NCBI RefSeq assembly: GCF_013177455.1
Contig: NZ_CP053660.1
Location: 434,001-498,000, forward strand
DNA: 64,000 bases
DNA from: Nocardioides marmotae
Lineage (GTDB): Bacteria; Actinomycetota; Actinomycetes; Propionibacteriales; Nocardioidaceae
Direction: 5' to 3'
Shown here: positions 55,417 to 63,978 of the stretch, one piece after another
How positions within the stretch are numbered: position 1 is the stretch's first letter
Layout of the letters: every line of letters begins with the position of its first letter
The notes under the pieces: model-generated
What the model saw: only the letters and a program-made list of their open reading frames with translations
The model's database searches: none
What the model was told of the DNA's origin: nothing
Translations under genes and position numbers: made by a program

Positions 55417-57123
55417 ATGCGATTCAGCTCGGCTGGACACGAGGAGACCCCGGACTGGCCCTGGGGAGGTCAGCCCAGCTTCGAGGACCTGATGCGCGTC
55501 GCGGCGACCGTGGCCCCGGCCGCCGGCACCGCTGACTGGACGGTCCTGCTCGAGGCCGTGTCGAGCCTGTCCACGGGAGGGTCTCTCGACGACACGCTGG
55601 GCCGGCTGCTCCTCGCGGGGCGCGACCTGACCGGCGCCCAGGACGGCACCCTCACGCTGCTCGGCGGGGACGAGCAGCGACCGTTGCGCCTCTGGCTCAC
55701 CCCTCACGGAGTCGCGGGCAGCGCCGACCCGGGGGCCCCCGACCACTCCGGGGCGACCGATCCGCCGCGCGACTGGGCCGAGGACCTGGCGGCCGCTCCC
55801 GAGGCCGGCGCCCGGGGTGGTCAGCGCCCCGGCACCGAGCGGTGGCCGACGATGCCCTCGGTGCACGCCCCGATCCTCGTCGGCGAGCAGGTCCTCGGCA
55901 GCCTGCGCCTGACGGGGAAGGTCCTCGGGTCCTCGTTCACCGAGGCCGACCAGCGCGTCGCCTCGGCGCTCGCCGGGGCCGCGGGCGTCGTCATCGAGAA
56001 CGCCCGGCTGCGCGAGCAGGTCGCCCGCCGCGAGGGCTGGCTCTCGGCGGCCTCGGACCTGTTGCGGTACGGCGCCGACGACCCGGCGCTCCAGGTGCTC
56101 GTCGACTGGGTCCGCGAGATGGCCGATGCCGACGCGGCGTGGGTCGTCGCCGGCGCCGACGAGGCGGACCTGCGGCTGCGCGTCGTCTCGGGCATCGAGG
56201 ACCCCGCCGCGATGGTCGACCTCGAGCTCGGCGCGGCCCTGGCGATCCCCGCCGTACGCTCCGGGCTCCCCGTGGAGGTCGAGAGCCTCGCCGCGCACCC
56301 GGACGCGGCCGGCGCCGCCGCGGTGCTGGGCTTCGAGCCGGTCGGGCCGGCCCTGGTGGTGCCCCTCGGGGACGCCGTCGGCCACGACGTCGTCATCACC
56401 CTCGTGTGGCGGCCCCACCCCGAGGACCCCGAGGCGGGGCAGGACCGCGCCACCCTGCCCGCCACGATCGCCCGGCAGGCACCCCTGGTGCTGCGGGTGG
56501 CGCGCGCCGGCAAGGACGAGCAGCGCCTCGCGGTGCTCCAGGACCGCGAGCGGATCGCGCGGGACCTGCACGACATGGTCGTCCAGCAGCTCTTCGCGCT
56601 CGGCCTGGAGCTCCAGGGGATCTCCTGGGTCCGGGACGCGGAGGAGATCGAGCGCCGGCTCGACCGCGCGACCGACGGCATCGACACGACCATCCGCGCG
56701 ATCCGGCGGACCATCTTCAGCCTCGGGACCCCGCGCGACGATGTGAACGATCCCCGGGCCGCCATCGTCGAGCTGGTCGAGCGGGCCGCGCGGACGATGA
56801 AGCTGCGCCCGACCCTGCGGTTCCGCGGACCGGTGCGCTCGGCGATCAGCAGCGACCTGCTGCCGGACGTCCTCGCGGTGCTGAGCGAGGCGTTGTCCAA
56901 CGCGGTCCGTCACGCCAACGCCTCGACGTGCGAGGTGGAGGTCAGCGTCCTCGACGAGGTCCTGGTCCGGGTGACCGACGACGGCACGGGCATCCCGGAG
57001 GGCGTCCAGGAGAGCGGGCTCGCCAACGTCCGCCGACGTGCCCAGCGGCGCGGCGGGCGCCTCCGGCTCACCCCGGTCTACCCCCACGGCACCGTGCTCG
57101 AGTGGCAGGTCCCCGGGTCCTGA
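55417..57123 (+). CDS. DevS/DosS-like GAF-domain sensor histidine kinase
   Basis: A 568-residue soluble kinase. Two GAF domains (about 40-205 and 215-365) precede the HisKA_3 helix with phosphorylated H385 in RERIARDLHDMVVQQLFALG, as in DosS. The ATPase has the N-box LSEALSNAVRHANAS and the G-box DDGTGIPEG...SGLANVRRRA. The first GAF is interrupted by a Pro/Gly/Asp-rich insert (SADPGAPDHSGATDPPRD). DosS binds haem through a GAF histidine, but I cannot assign an equivalent here, so the signal could be oxygen, redox state or something else. ATG 55417 has a GAGGGAG ribosome site. Confidence 0.88.
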   Translation: MRFSSAGHEETPDWPWGGQPSFEDLMRVAATVAPAAGTADWTVLLEAVSSLSTGGSLDDTLGRLLLAGRDLTGAQDGTLTLLGGDEQRPLRLWLTPHGVAGSADPGAPDHSGATDPPRDWAEDLAAAPEAGARGGQRPGTERWPTMPSVHAPILVGEQVLGSLRLTGKVLGSSFTEADQRVASALAGAAGVVIENARLREQVARREGWLSAASDLLRYGADDPALQVLVDWVREMADADAAWVVAGADEADLRLRVVSGIEDPAAMVDLELGAALAIPAVRSGLPVEVESLAAHPDAAGAAAVLGFEPVGPALVVPLGDAVGHDVVITLVWRPHPEDPEAGQDRATLPATIARQAPLVLRVARAGKDEQRLAVLQDRERIARDLHDMVVQQLFALGLELQGISWVRDAEEIERRLDRATDGIDTTIRAIRRTIFSLGTPRDDVNDPRAAIVELVERAARTMKLRPTLRFRGPVRSAISSDLLPDVLAVLSEALSNAVRHANASTCEVEVSVLDEVLVRVTDDGTGIPEGVQESGLANVRRRAQRRGGRLRLTPVYPHGTVLEWQVPGS

Positions 57124-57126
57124 CGT

Positions 57127-57172
57127 CGCTCGAGGACGCGCACGGCCGGGGTGGGGTGCACGTCCTCGAGCG
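57127..57172. terminator. Hairpin between the kinase and usp stops
   Basis: A 12-base perfect stem (CGCTCGAGGACG with its complement) and 22-base loop lies in the 57-base gap between convergent stops. Confidence 0.6.
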
Positions 57173-57180
57173 CGAGGCGG

Positions 57181-58140
57181 TCACCGCACGAGGTCGCCCG
57201 CCTGCTCCACCACCAGGCCCGGGACCGCGGTCATGCCCTCGGTCGGGAGCACCCGCACCGGGCACCGCGCGTCGCGGAGGACCGCCCGGGCGGTGCCGCC
57301 GAGGATGCCCGCGCCGCCGAGCCCGTGGGTGCGGCGGACCAGGACGAGGAGGTCGGCGTCGGCGGAGGCCTCGACCAGGGCCGCGGCGGGGTGGTCGTGC
57401 ACGACCCGGAGCTCGACCTCCACCGCGGGATAGCTGGTCCGCCACTCCTCGAGGAGCACCTCGAGCGCGGCGGCTGCGCGCCGCCCGGGCTCGGTGCGCC
57501 CGACCCGGGCGGTGACGATGTCGTCGTACACGTCGGGGAGCCGCCAGGAGTGCACGACCACCAGCCGGTCCCCGCGGGAGTCGGCCTCGGCGAAGGCGTC
57601 GGCGAACAGCTCCGGCGCGCCGGCGGCGCTCTTCAGGGCGACGACCACGCCGCCGCGGGACCGGCCCGGCCACCAGGTCGCCGGCACGCTCACCACCGGG
57701 CACGGCGCGCGGCCGGCCGTCGCGGTGCCGGCCCGGCCGGCGAGCACGCCGATCGACGACGGGCTGCCGCGACCGATGTACACCGCCGCCGCCGTCTCGC
57801 CGGCCCCGGCGAGCTCGCCGGCGACGGTGCCGCGCCGCAGCTCGGTCCCGATCTCGAGGTCGGGGGCGGTCCTCGCCACGGCGGCCGCCGCCGGGGCGAG
57901 GACGGACGCGCCGCGCCCGACCAGGTCCGCGCCGACCAGGGCGTCCACGGCGGCCAGTGCGAAGCGGTCCGGCACCACGTGGACCAGGTGGAGCGGGGCG
58001 TCGAGGCGGCGTGCGTCGGCCACGGCGGCGCGCACGGCGCCCTCGGTGCCCGGCGAGCCGTCGATCCCGACCACCACGGGCGGGCAGGAGCCGGCCACCG
58101 CGTCCCCCGTGCGTGCGTACGTCGAGCGCAGGTGGGGCAT
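57181..58140 (-). CDS. Universal stress protein with two Usp domains
   Basis: A 319-residue protein. Domain 1 (about 20-150) starts PVVVGIDGSPGTEGAVRAAVADA and ends GRAPCPVVSVP. Domain 2 (about 162-305) starts GGVVVALKSAAGAPELFADAFAEA and carries the ATP-binding pattern G-x2-G-x9-G-T in GLGGAGILGGTARAVLRDARCPVRVLP (in parts); domain 1 lacks a clean copy. Tandem Usp proteins are hallmarks of the DosR regulon in mycobacteria. It starts 29 bases after the yfcC gene on the same strand, so the two form an operon. Confidence 0.86.
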   Translation of the reverse strand: MPHLRSTYARTGDAVAGSCPPVVVGIDGSPGTEGAVRAAVADARRLDAPLHLVHVVPDRFALAAVDALVGADLVGRGASVLAPAAAAVARTAPDLEIGTELRRGTVAGELAGAGETAAAVYIGRGSPSSIGVLAGRAGTATAGRAPCPVVSVPATWWPGRSRGGVVVALKSAAGAPELFADAFAEADSRGDRLVVVHSWRLPDVYDDIVTARVGRTEPGRRAAAALEVLLEEWRTSYPAVEVELRVVHDHPAAALVEASADADLLVLVRRTHGLGGAGILGGTARAVLRDARCPVRVLPTEGMTAVPGLVVEQAGDLVR

Positions 58141-58169
58141 GACGCGCCGGCCGCCGAACCGACCCTCGC

Positions 58170-59699
58170 TCAGAACGACGCCGCGGCGGCGATCATCACG
58201 ATGCACAGCACGATCAGGATCCCGATGAGCGGCAGCACGAACCGGAGGTACTGGTCGTAGCGGACCTTGGCGAGCGCGAGGCCGCCCATGACGACCGCCG
58301 AGGTCGGGGTGATCAGGTTGACCACGCCCGAAGCGGATTGGTAGGCGGTGACGACGATGGCCCGGCTGACGCCCGCGAAGTCCGCCAGCGGCGCGAGGAT
58401 CGGGATGGCCAGCGCGGCGTGCCCGGAGGAGGACGGCACGAGGAACGCCAGCGGCAGGTTGATGAGGAACATGACCGCCCCGAAGACGCCGGAGTCGGTG
58501 TTGCTGACCAGCTCCTCCATCGAGTTCAGGATCGTGCCGGTGATCTCGGCGTTGTTCATGATCGCGGTGACGCCGCGGGCCAGCACGATGATCAGGCCGA
58601 CGCCGATGAAGTCGCCGGCGCCGCGGACCAGGGAGTCGGTCAGGCCCTTCTCGCCCAGGCCGCCGATCAGCCCGACCACCAGCGACATGGCGAGGAACAG
58701 CGCGGCGAGCTCGGGGAAGTACCAGTCCAGCTGCCAGGCGTAGCTCTCGGCGTTGGGCCCGTCGATGATCTGGGCCCACGGGACGATCGCGAAGATCATG
58801 AAGGCGAAGGTCAGCCCGATGATGGTGAGCACCAGCTTCTGCCGCGCGGTGAGCTCGGCGACATCCCCGAGCCCGCTGGTCCGGAGCTCCTCGTCGCCCT
58901 CGACGCTGTTCACGCGGGAGGCACTCGGGTCGGCCTTGACCCGCTTGGCGTAGCGCAGCACCCACCAGATGCCGATCGGCACGAGCACGACGTACATCAG
59001 CAGGCGGAAGCCGATGCCGTCGCCGATGGAGATGCCCGCGGAGTCCGAGGCGACCCCGGTGGCGAACGGGTTGACCGTCGAGGCCAGCACGCCGATGCCG
59101 GCGCCGACCATGATCACGCCCGTCGCGACCAGCCGGTCGTAGCCCAGGGCCAGGATCAGGGGAATGACCAGGGCGTAGAAGCCCAGGGTCTCCTCGGCCA
59201 TGCCCTCGGTCGTGCCGCCGATCGAGAAGAGCACCATCAAGACGGCGATGAGCACCGGGCCGCGGTGGCTCATCCGCTGGGCGATCCGCGCGACGCCGTT
59301 GTCGATGGCCCCGGTGGTCATCGAGATGGTGATGAAGATGCCGATCGCGAGCACGAACAGGAACACGCCGGCGGCGCCGTAGAGCTCGCCGGACTCGTAG
59401 GGCCCGATGAAGCCCTCGTCGTTCATCACGCCGTAGAGGCCGTTGACCGGGGCGATGAACAGCTGCATCAGCCGCCCGCCGAAGGTCAGCGGATCGTCGG
59501 TCCGCTCATAGCTCCCGGGCACCGGGGCGCCGTCCTCGTTCCGGTAGGCGCCGGTGGGGATCACGAATGCCAGCAGCCAGACCGCGATGGTGACGAGGAA
59601 CAGCACCGTGAAGGCGCTGGGGAACCGCATCCCGCGCGGCTCCTCGGACTCGGGCTCGGTGGACGGCGTGACGGGTTCTTCTGCCGCGTGCTTAGCCAT
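58170..59699 (-). CDS. YfcC-family carrier, probable arginine/ornithine exchanger
   Basis: A 509-residue membrane protein with about 12-13 helices. Motifs: MRFPSAFTVLFLVTIAVWLLAFVIPTGAY (in parts), GGTTEGMAEETLGFYALVIPL, GAGIGVLASTVNPFATG, ARGVTAIMNNAEITGTIL and PSSSGHAALAIPILAPLADFAGVSR with a late QSASGVVNLITPTSAVVM. This is the YfcC (DUF C4-dicarboxylate-like) family; members next to arginine deiminase genes have been shown to be ArcD antiporters in streptococci. ATG 59699 has GAAGGAA as ribosome site. Divergent from arcA and in operon with usp. Confidence 0.82.
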   Translation of the reverse strand: MAKHAAEEPVTPSTEPESEEPRGMRFPSAFTVLFLVTIAVWLLAFVIPTGAYRNEDGAPVPGSYERTDDPLTFGGRLMQLFIAPVNGLYGVMNDEGFIGPYESGELYGAAGVFLFVLAIGIFITISMTTGAIDNGVARIAQRMSHRGPVLIAVLMVLFSIGGTTEGMAEETLGFYALVIPLILALGYDRLVATGVIMVGAGIGVLASTVNPFATGVASDSAGISIGDGIGFRLLMYVVLVPIGIWWVLRYAKRVKADPSASRVNSVEGDEELRTSGLGDVAELTARQKLVLTIIGLTFAFMIFAIVPWAQIIDGPNAESYAWQLDWYFPELAALFLAMSLVVGLIGGLGEKGLTDSLVRGAGDFIGVGLIIVLARGVTAIMNNAEITGTILNSMEELVSNTDSGVFGAVMFLINLPLAFLVPSSSGHAALAIPILAPLADFAGVSRAIVVTAYQSASGVVNLITPTSAVVMGGLALAKVRYDQYLRFVLPLIGILIVLCIVMIAAAASF

Positions 59700-59768
59700 G
59701 GCGTTCCTTCGGTCGCTTCCGACGTGGACCTCTCCACCGAAGCCGGGACGCCGCGTGCCCCGGACCTG

Positions 59769-59778
59769 CCGGTTGACC
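59769..59778 (+). promoter_or_regulatory. CCGGTTGACC element upstream of arcA
   Basis: This ten-base string also occurs at 63195-63204 before the 74-residue gene. Its TTGACC could be a -35, although no good -10 follows at 17 bases. Confidence 0.3.
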
Positions 59779-59787
59779 CGCCGCCCC

Positions 59788-59801
59788 ATGACCTTCTGCC
59801 C
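59788..59801. promoter_or_regulatory. DosR-like site upstream of arcA
   Basis: ATGACCTTCTGCCC agrees with GGGACCTT-N-GGCCC at 11 of 14 positions and with the site at 54447 (ATGACYT...CC). It lies about 70 bases before arcA and about 95 before the divergent yfcC gene. Confidence 0.4.
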
Positions 59802-59837
59802 GTCCGGGGGCAAGGCCTGCGAGCGCACGGTGGGGGC

Positions 59838-59867
59838 ATGACGTCAACCGAGAGGAACCGGCCATGA
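59838..59867 (+). CDS. Possible 9-codon upstream ORF of arcA
   Basis: ATG 59838 opens a tiny frame encoding MTSTERNRP, whose TGA overlaps the arcA ATG (ATGA). The ribosome site of arcA (GAGAGGA) lies inside it. It could couple arcA translation to a leader peptide that contains two arginine codons. It is too short to judge by composition and may be chance. Confidence 0.25.
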   Translation: MTSTERNRP

Positions 59868-61087
59868 CCCTGCACGTGGACTCCGAGGTGGGCAGCCTGA
59901 AGCAGGTGATCCTCCACCGCCCGGACCTGGAGCTGAAGCGGCTCACACCGAGCAACCACGACGAGTACCTGTTCGACGACGTGCTGTGGGTCAAGAACGC
60001 CAAGCTCGAGCACGACGGCTTCGCGGAGATGCTGCGGGAGCAGGGCGTCAAGGTGCACCTGCTGGACCAGCTGCTGACCCAGACGCTGGCCATCCCCGAG
60101 GCCAGGAAGTTCGTCCTGGAGCAGTCGCTCAACGAGCTCGTCTACGGGCCGATCGCCATGGCGAGCCTGCACCAGGCCTTCGACAGCATGGAGGACGCCG
60201 AGCTGACGACGTACCTCATCGGCGGGATGACCAAGCGCGAGCTGCTGGAACGGGTCGAGGAGCCGGCCTCCCTGGTCGTGCACGCCCTCGAGCTCGACGA
60301 CCTGCTGCTGCCGCCGCTGCCGAACCACCTCTTCACGCGTGACACCTCCGCCTGGATCTACGACGGGGTCTCCATCAACTCCATGCGCAAGCGCGCCCGA
60401 GCCCGGGAGACGGTGCACTACGAGGCGATCTACCGCTGGCACCCGCTCTTCGCGGACACCTCGTTCAACGTCTGGGCCGAGGGGGCGGCGAACGGCGCGG
60501 CCACCACCGAGGGCGGCGACATCCTCGTCATCGGCCGCGGTGCGGTGCTCATCGGCGTCAGCGAGCGGACCACCCCGCAGGGCGTCGAGCGGCTCGCCCG
60601 CCGCCTGTTTCAGGCCGGGGCCGCGACCAAGGTCGTGGCGATCTCGATGCCGAAGTCCCGGGCCTTCATGCACCTCGACACGGTCATGACCCAGCTCTCC
60701 GAGGACACCTTCACCAAGTACATCGGCCTCGGGATGCTCCCGTCGTACACGATCGAGCCCGGTGACTCCGAGCCCGAGCTGAAGGTCACCCCCCACCCGC
60801 CCGAGGACATGCACAAGGCGATCGCCCGGGCCCTCGGCCTCAAGGACATCCAGGTGCTCACCGCGACCCAGGACGTCCACGCCGCCGAGCGCGAGCAGTG
60901 GGACGACGGCTGCAACGCCCTGGCCATCCGTCCCGGCGTCGTCGTGGCCTACGAGCGCAACGTCACCACCAACACCTACCTGCGCAAGAAGGGCATCGAG
61001 GTCATCACCATCCGGGGCAACGAGCTCGGCCGCGGCCGCGGTGGCCCCCGGTGCATGTCCTGCCCCATCGAGCGCGAAGGGATCTGA
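59864..61087 (+). CDS. arcA: Arginine deiminase
   Basis: A 407-residue enzyme that splits arginine into citrulline and ammonia, the first step of the fermentative ADI pathway. It starts [25 protein letters not shown], and has [17 protein letters not shown], the acidic site [11 protein letters not shown], the catalytic histidine H270 in FMHLDTVMT and the nucleophile C397 in [10 protein letters not shown]. All catalytic residues are present. First gene of arcA-arcB-arcC; 5 bases to arcB. Confidence 0.96.
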   Translation: MTLHVDSEVGSLKQVILHRPDLELKRLTPSNHDEYLFDDVLWVKNAKLEHDGFAEMLREQGVKVHLLDQLLTQTLAIPEARKFVLEQSLNELVYGPIAMASLHQAFDSMEDAELTTYLIGGMTKRELLERVEEPASLVVHALELDDLLLPPLPNHLFTRDTSAWIYDGVSINSMRKRARARETVHYEAIYRWHPLFADTSFNVWAEGAANGAATTEGGDILVIGRGAVLIGVSERTTPQGVERLARRLFQAGAATKVVAISMPKSRAFMHLDTVMTQLSEDTFTKYIGLGMLPSYTIEPGDSEPELKVTPHPPEDMHKAIARALGLKDIQVLTATQDVHAAEREQWDDGCNALAIRPGVVVAYERNVTTNTYLRKKGIEVITIRGNELGRGRGGPRCMSCPIEREGI

Positions 61088-61092
61088 GGACC

Positions 61093-62094
61093 ATGGCCTT
61101 CAACCTGAGGAACCGCAGCTTCCTCCGCGAGCTCGACTTCACCTCCAAGGAGTGGAGGTTCCTGCTCGACCTGGCGGCTGAGCTGAAGCAGGCGAAGTAC
61201 GCCGGCTCCGAGCAGCCCCGGCTCCGGGGCAAGAACATCGCGCTCATCTTCGAGAAGACCTCGACCCGGACGCGGTGCTCCTTCGAGGTCGCCGCCTTCG
61301 ACCAGGGCGCCCGGGTGACCTACCTGGACCCGACCGGGTCGCAGATCGGCCACAAGGAGTCCATGGAGGACACCGCCCGGGTGCTCGGCCGGATGTACGA
61401 CGGCATCGAGTACCGCGGCGCCGCCCAGAAGAACGTCGAGACCCTCGCCGCCTACGCCGGCGTCCCGGTCTGGAACGGCCTGACCGACGAGTGGCACCCC
61501 ACCCAGATGCTCTGCGACATGCTCACCATGCGCGAGCACAGCGGCAAGCACGACGAGGAGATCTCCTTCGCCTACCTCGGCGATGCCCGCAACAACATGG
61601 GCAACTCGCTGCTGGTCACCGGCGCGATGATGGGCATGGACGTGCGGATCGTCGCGCCGGAGGTGCAGTGGAACGACTCCGCGATCATCGACCAGGCCCG
61701 CACCATCGCCGACGAGACCGGCGCTCGGATCACCCACACCGCCGACGTCGAGGCGGGGGTGGCGGGGGTCGACTTCCTCTACACCGACGTGTGGGTCTCC
61801 ATGGGCGAGCCCAAGGAGCTGTGGGCAGAGCGGATCAACCTGCTCAAGGCCTACCAGGTCAACATGGACGTGGTGAAGGCCACCGGCAACCCCAAGGTCA
61901 GGTTCATGCACTGCCTCCCGGGCTTCCACGATCGCCACACCAAGGTGGGCGAGGAGCTCTACCAGGAGACGGGGATGGAGGCCCTCGAGGTGACCGACGA
62001 GGTCTTCGAGTCCCGGCACTCGATCGTCTTCGACCAGGCCGAGAACCGGATGCACACGATCAAGGCCGTGCTCGTGGCCACGCTGGGGGGCTGA
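61093..62094 (+). CDS. arcB: Ornithine carbamoyltransferase, catabolic
   Basis: A 333-residue enzyme that turns citrulline and phosphate into ornithine and carbamoyl phosphate when run in this pathway. Carbamoyl-phosphate binding: [13 protein letters not shown] and [12 protein letters not shown]. Ornithine binding: DVWVSMGEP and the [15 protein letters not shown] loop. The length and the MHCLPGFHD form are those of catabolic (ArcB) enzymes. ATG preceded by GAGGA. One base separates its stop from the GTG of arcC. Confidence 0.95.
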   Translation: MAFNLRNRSFLRELDFTSKEWRFLLDLAAELKQAKYAGSEQPRLRGKNIALIFEKTSTRTRCSFEVAAFDQGARVTYLDPTGSQIGHKESMEDTARVLGRMYDGIEYRGAAQKNVETLAAYAGVPVWNGLTDEWHPTQMLCDMLTMREHSGKHDEEISFAYLGDARNNMGNSLLVTGAMMGMDVRIVAPEVQWNDSAIIDQARTIADETGARITHTADVEAGVAGVDFLYTDVWVSMGEPKELWAERINLLKAYQVNMDVVKATGNPKVRFMHCLPGFHDRHTKVGEELYQETGMEALEVTDEVFESRHSIVFDQAENRMHTIKAVLVATLGG

Positions 62095-62095
62095 G

Positions 62096-63070
62096 GTGAG
62101 GGTCATCGCCACCTTGGGTGGCAACGCGCTCCTGCAACGCGGCCAGAAGCCGGACGCCGACGTGCAGGAGCACAACGTCCGCGCCGCGGTCGGGGCGCTC
62201 GCCCCGCTCGCGGAGGAGCACGAGCTGGTGCTCACCCACGGCAACGGGCCCCAGGTCGGCGTGCTCGCGCTGCAGAGCGCCTCGGATCCCCGCCTGACCA
62301 CGCCCTACCCGTTCGACGTGCTGGGCGCGCAGACGCAGGGGATGATCGGCTACTGGCTGCTCCAGGCCATGCAGAACGAGCTGCCGAACCGGCAGGTCGC
62401 GGCGATCATCAACCAGACCCTCGTCGAGGCCGCCGACCCGGCGTTCGCCGACCCGACCAAGTTCGTCGGGGAGATGTACACCGAGGAGGAGGCCAAGCGG
62501 CTCGCGAGCGAGCGCGGCTGGGCGGTCAAGCCGGACGGGACGGGCTGGCGCCGGGTCGTCGGCTCGCCCCGCCCGCACCGGGTCGTGGAGACACGGCTGA
62601 TCCGGATGCTGCTGCAGAGCGGGGCCATCGTGGTGTGCGCCGGCGGTGGCGGCGTACCGGTGATCCGCAACGAGCGTGGCGAGCTCGACGGTGTCGAGGC
62701 GGTCGTCGACAAGGACCTCACCAGCTCGGTGCTGGCCGAGGCGCTCGACGCCGACGTCCTGATGATCCTCACCGACGTCCCGAACGTGATGAAGGCCTTC
62801 GGGACACCCGAGCAGGAGCCCGTGCTGCGCGCCACCCCGGCGAGCCTGCGGGCCCTGGACTTCGCGGCGGGCTCGATGGGGCCGAAGGTCGAGGCGGTGT
62901 GCCGGTTCGTCGAGCTCACCGGAGGGATCGCGGCCATCGGCCGGCTCGAGGACGGGCCGGCGATCCTCCGCGGGGAGGCCGGCACGATCATCACGCCCGA
63001 CGGCACGTACGACGGGCTGCCGAGCCAGCCCCCGAAGGACCCGGACCGGTTGCGCTTGGCGGTGTCCTGA
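62096..63070 (+). CDS. arcC: Carbamate kinase
   Basis: A 324-residue enzyme of the amino-acid kinase fold that makes ATP from ADP and carbamoyl phosphate, the energy-yielding end of the ADI pathway. Motifs: VIATLGGNALLQRGQKPDAD, LVLTHGNGPQVGVLALQ, YPFDVLGAQTQGMIGYWL, the ICAGGGG-type loop VCAGGGGVPVI, VDKDLTSSVLAEALDADVLMILTDVPNV (in parts) and GSMGPKVEAVCRF. GTG start with GCTGAGG upstream. A hairpin terminator follows. Confidence 0.95.
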   Translation: MRVIATLGGNALLQRGQKPDADVQEHNVRAAVGALAPLAEEHELVLTHGNGPQVGVLALQSASDPRLTTPYPFDVLGAQTQGMIGYWLLQAMQNELPNRQVAAIINQTLVEAADPAFADPTKFVGEMYTEEEAKRLASERGWAVKPDGTGWRRVVGSPRPHRVVETRLIRMLLQSGAIVVCAGGGGVPVIRNERGELDGVEAVVDKDLTSSVLAEALDADVLMILTDVPNVMKAFGTPEQEPVLRATPASLRALDFAAGSMGPKVEAVCRFVELTGGIAAIGRLEDGPAILRGEAGTIITPDGTYDGLPSQPPKDPDRLRLAVS

Positions 63071-63085
63071 CCGGTCCCGGCAACA

Positions 63086-63122
63086 GAGGGGTGGGCGTCC
63101 GCACGGCGGGCGTCCACCCCTC
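63086..63122 (+). terminator. Terminator of the arc operon
   Basis: A 15-base stem (63086-63100 with 63108-63122, two G-U pairs) and 7-base loop GCACGGC begins 15 bases after the arcC stop. Confidence 0.75.
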
Positions 63123-63175
63123 GTGCGTCCGCCGGGCGGGCCGGCGGCGGGGCGGGGGCCAGATGCCCCGGGCCC

Positions 63176-63190
63176 GGGGCGAAGGGCCCC
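63176..63190. promoter_or_regulatory. DosR-like site upstream of the 74-residue gene
   Basis: GGGGCGAAGGGCCCC fits the DosR core at 10 of 14 positions and has matching half sites (GGGGC/GGCCC). The region is very GC-rich, so chance matches are easy. The rest of the gap 63123-63247 shows only the CCGGTTGACC string. Confidence 0.3.
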
Positions 63191-63247
63191 CTCCCCGGTT
63201 GACCGAAGCACCTCCACCCCGGCCGCGGGCCCGGCCAGCGTGGCGGC

Positions 63248-63472
63248 ATGACGTTGCTCGTCCGGATCCACCAGGGCCCGCTCCCCCGCAGCACCTGCCG
63301 CCACTGCTCCGAAGCCCTCGTGTGGGACGCGGAGGTGGGCTGGTTCGACCCGGCGGCGCACCACTCCTACGACATGTGTCCGCGTGACCTGTACGCCAAC
63401 CACGACGGGGGAGCCGTGCCCGGGGTCCCGCGCGGGGACCGGGCCGTGGGGGGCGCCCGGTACCGCTCCTAG
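63248..63472 (+). CDS. 74-residue protein with a possible zinc knuckle
   Basis: The N-terminal half reads RIHQGPLPRSTCRHCSEALVWDAEVGWFDP followed by AAHHSYDMCP, giving C-x2-C plus H-H...C spaced like a small zinc ribbon. The C-terminal half is Gly/Arg-rich and without predicted structure. The ATG context (GCGGCATGACGT) resembles that of arcA's leader. Function unknown. It is the last gene of the low-oxygen island, codirectional with arcABC but past a terminator, so it probably has its own promoter. Confidence 0.6.
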   Translation: MTLLVRIHQGPLPRSTCRHCSEALVWDAEVGWFDPAAHHSYDMCPRDLYANHDGGAVPGVPRGDRAVGGARYRS

Positions 63473-63486
63473 AGGGGTTCGCCGGG

Positions 63487-63978
63487 TCAGCGGTAGTTGG
63501 TGAACTGCACCGCGAAGTCGTAGTCCTGCTGCTTGACCAGCGCGATGATCGCCTGGAGGTCGTCGCGCTTCTTCGAGGAGACCCGCAGCTCGTCGCCCTG
63601 GATCTGCGCCTTGACGCCCTTGGGGCCCTCGTCGCGGATCAGCTTGGAGATCTTCTTGGCGTCCTCGGAGGAGATGCCCTCCTTGAGGGTGACGGTGATC
63701 TTGGAGGACTGCCCGGACTGGCGCGGCTCGGAGGCGTCGAGCACCTTCAGCGAGACGTCGCGCTTGACCAGCTTGCCCTTGAACACGTCGAGCACCGCGC
63801 TGGCGCGGTCGTCGGCGGACGCGCTGATCTCGATGACCTGGTCGCCCGACCACTCGATGGTTGCGTTGGTGCCCTTGAAGTCGAACCGGGTCGCGATCTC
63901 GCGCGCGGTCTGGCCGAGGGCGTTGTCGACCTCCTGGCGGTCGATCTTGCTGACGATGTCGAACGACGAGTCGGCCAT
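63487..63978 (-). CDS. YajQ family nucleotide-binding protein
   Basis: A 163-residue protein made of two ferredoxin-like repeats. It begins [36 protein letters not shown] and ends [19 protein letters not shown], the two most conserved ends of the family. YajQ proteins bind nucleotides; in Xanthomonas a member is a cyclic-di-GMP receptor. GGGAGGA lies 4 bases before the ATG. It is convergent with the 74-residue gene (14 bases apart) and faces away from the window edge. Confidence 0.95.
   Translation of the reverse strand: MADSSFDIVSKIDRQEVDNALGQTAREIATRFDFKGTNATIEWSGDQVIEISASADDRASAVLDVFKGKLVKRDVSLKVLDASEPRQSGQSSKITVTLKEGISSEDAKKISKLIRDEGPKGVKAQIQGDELRVSSKKRDDLQAIIALVKQQDYDFAVQFTNYR

Noticed and set aside
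59742..59762. CCGGGAC...GCCCCGG inverted repeat near arcA as a DosR box
   Set aside because: The spacing between the half sites is three bases too long for the DosR consensus.
63123..63247. GC-rich inverted repeats after the arc operon as a mobile-element end or further terminators
   Set aside because: They are short GGCC/CCGG runs expected in DNA of this composition, with no target duplication or transposase.
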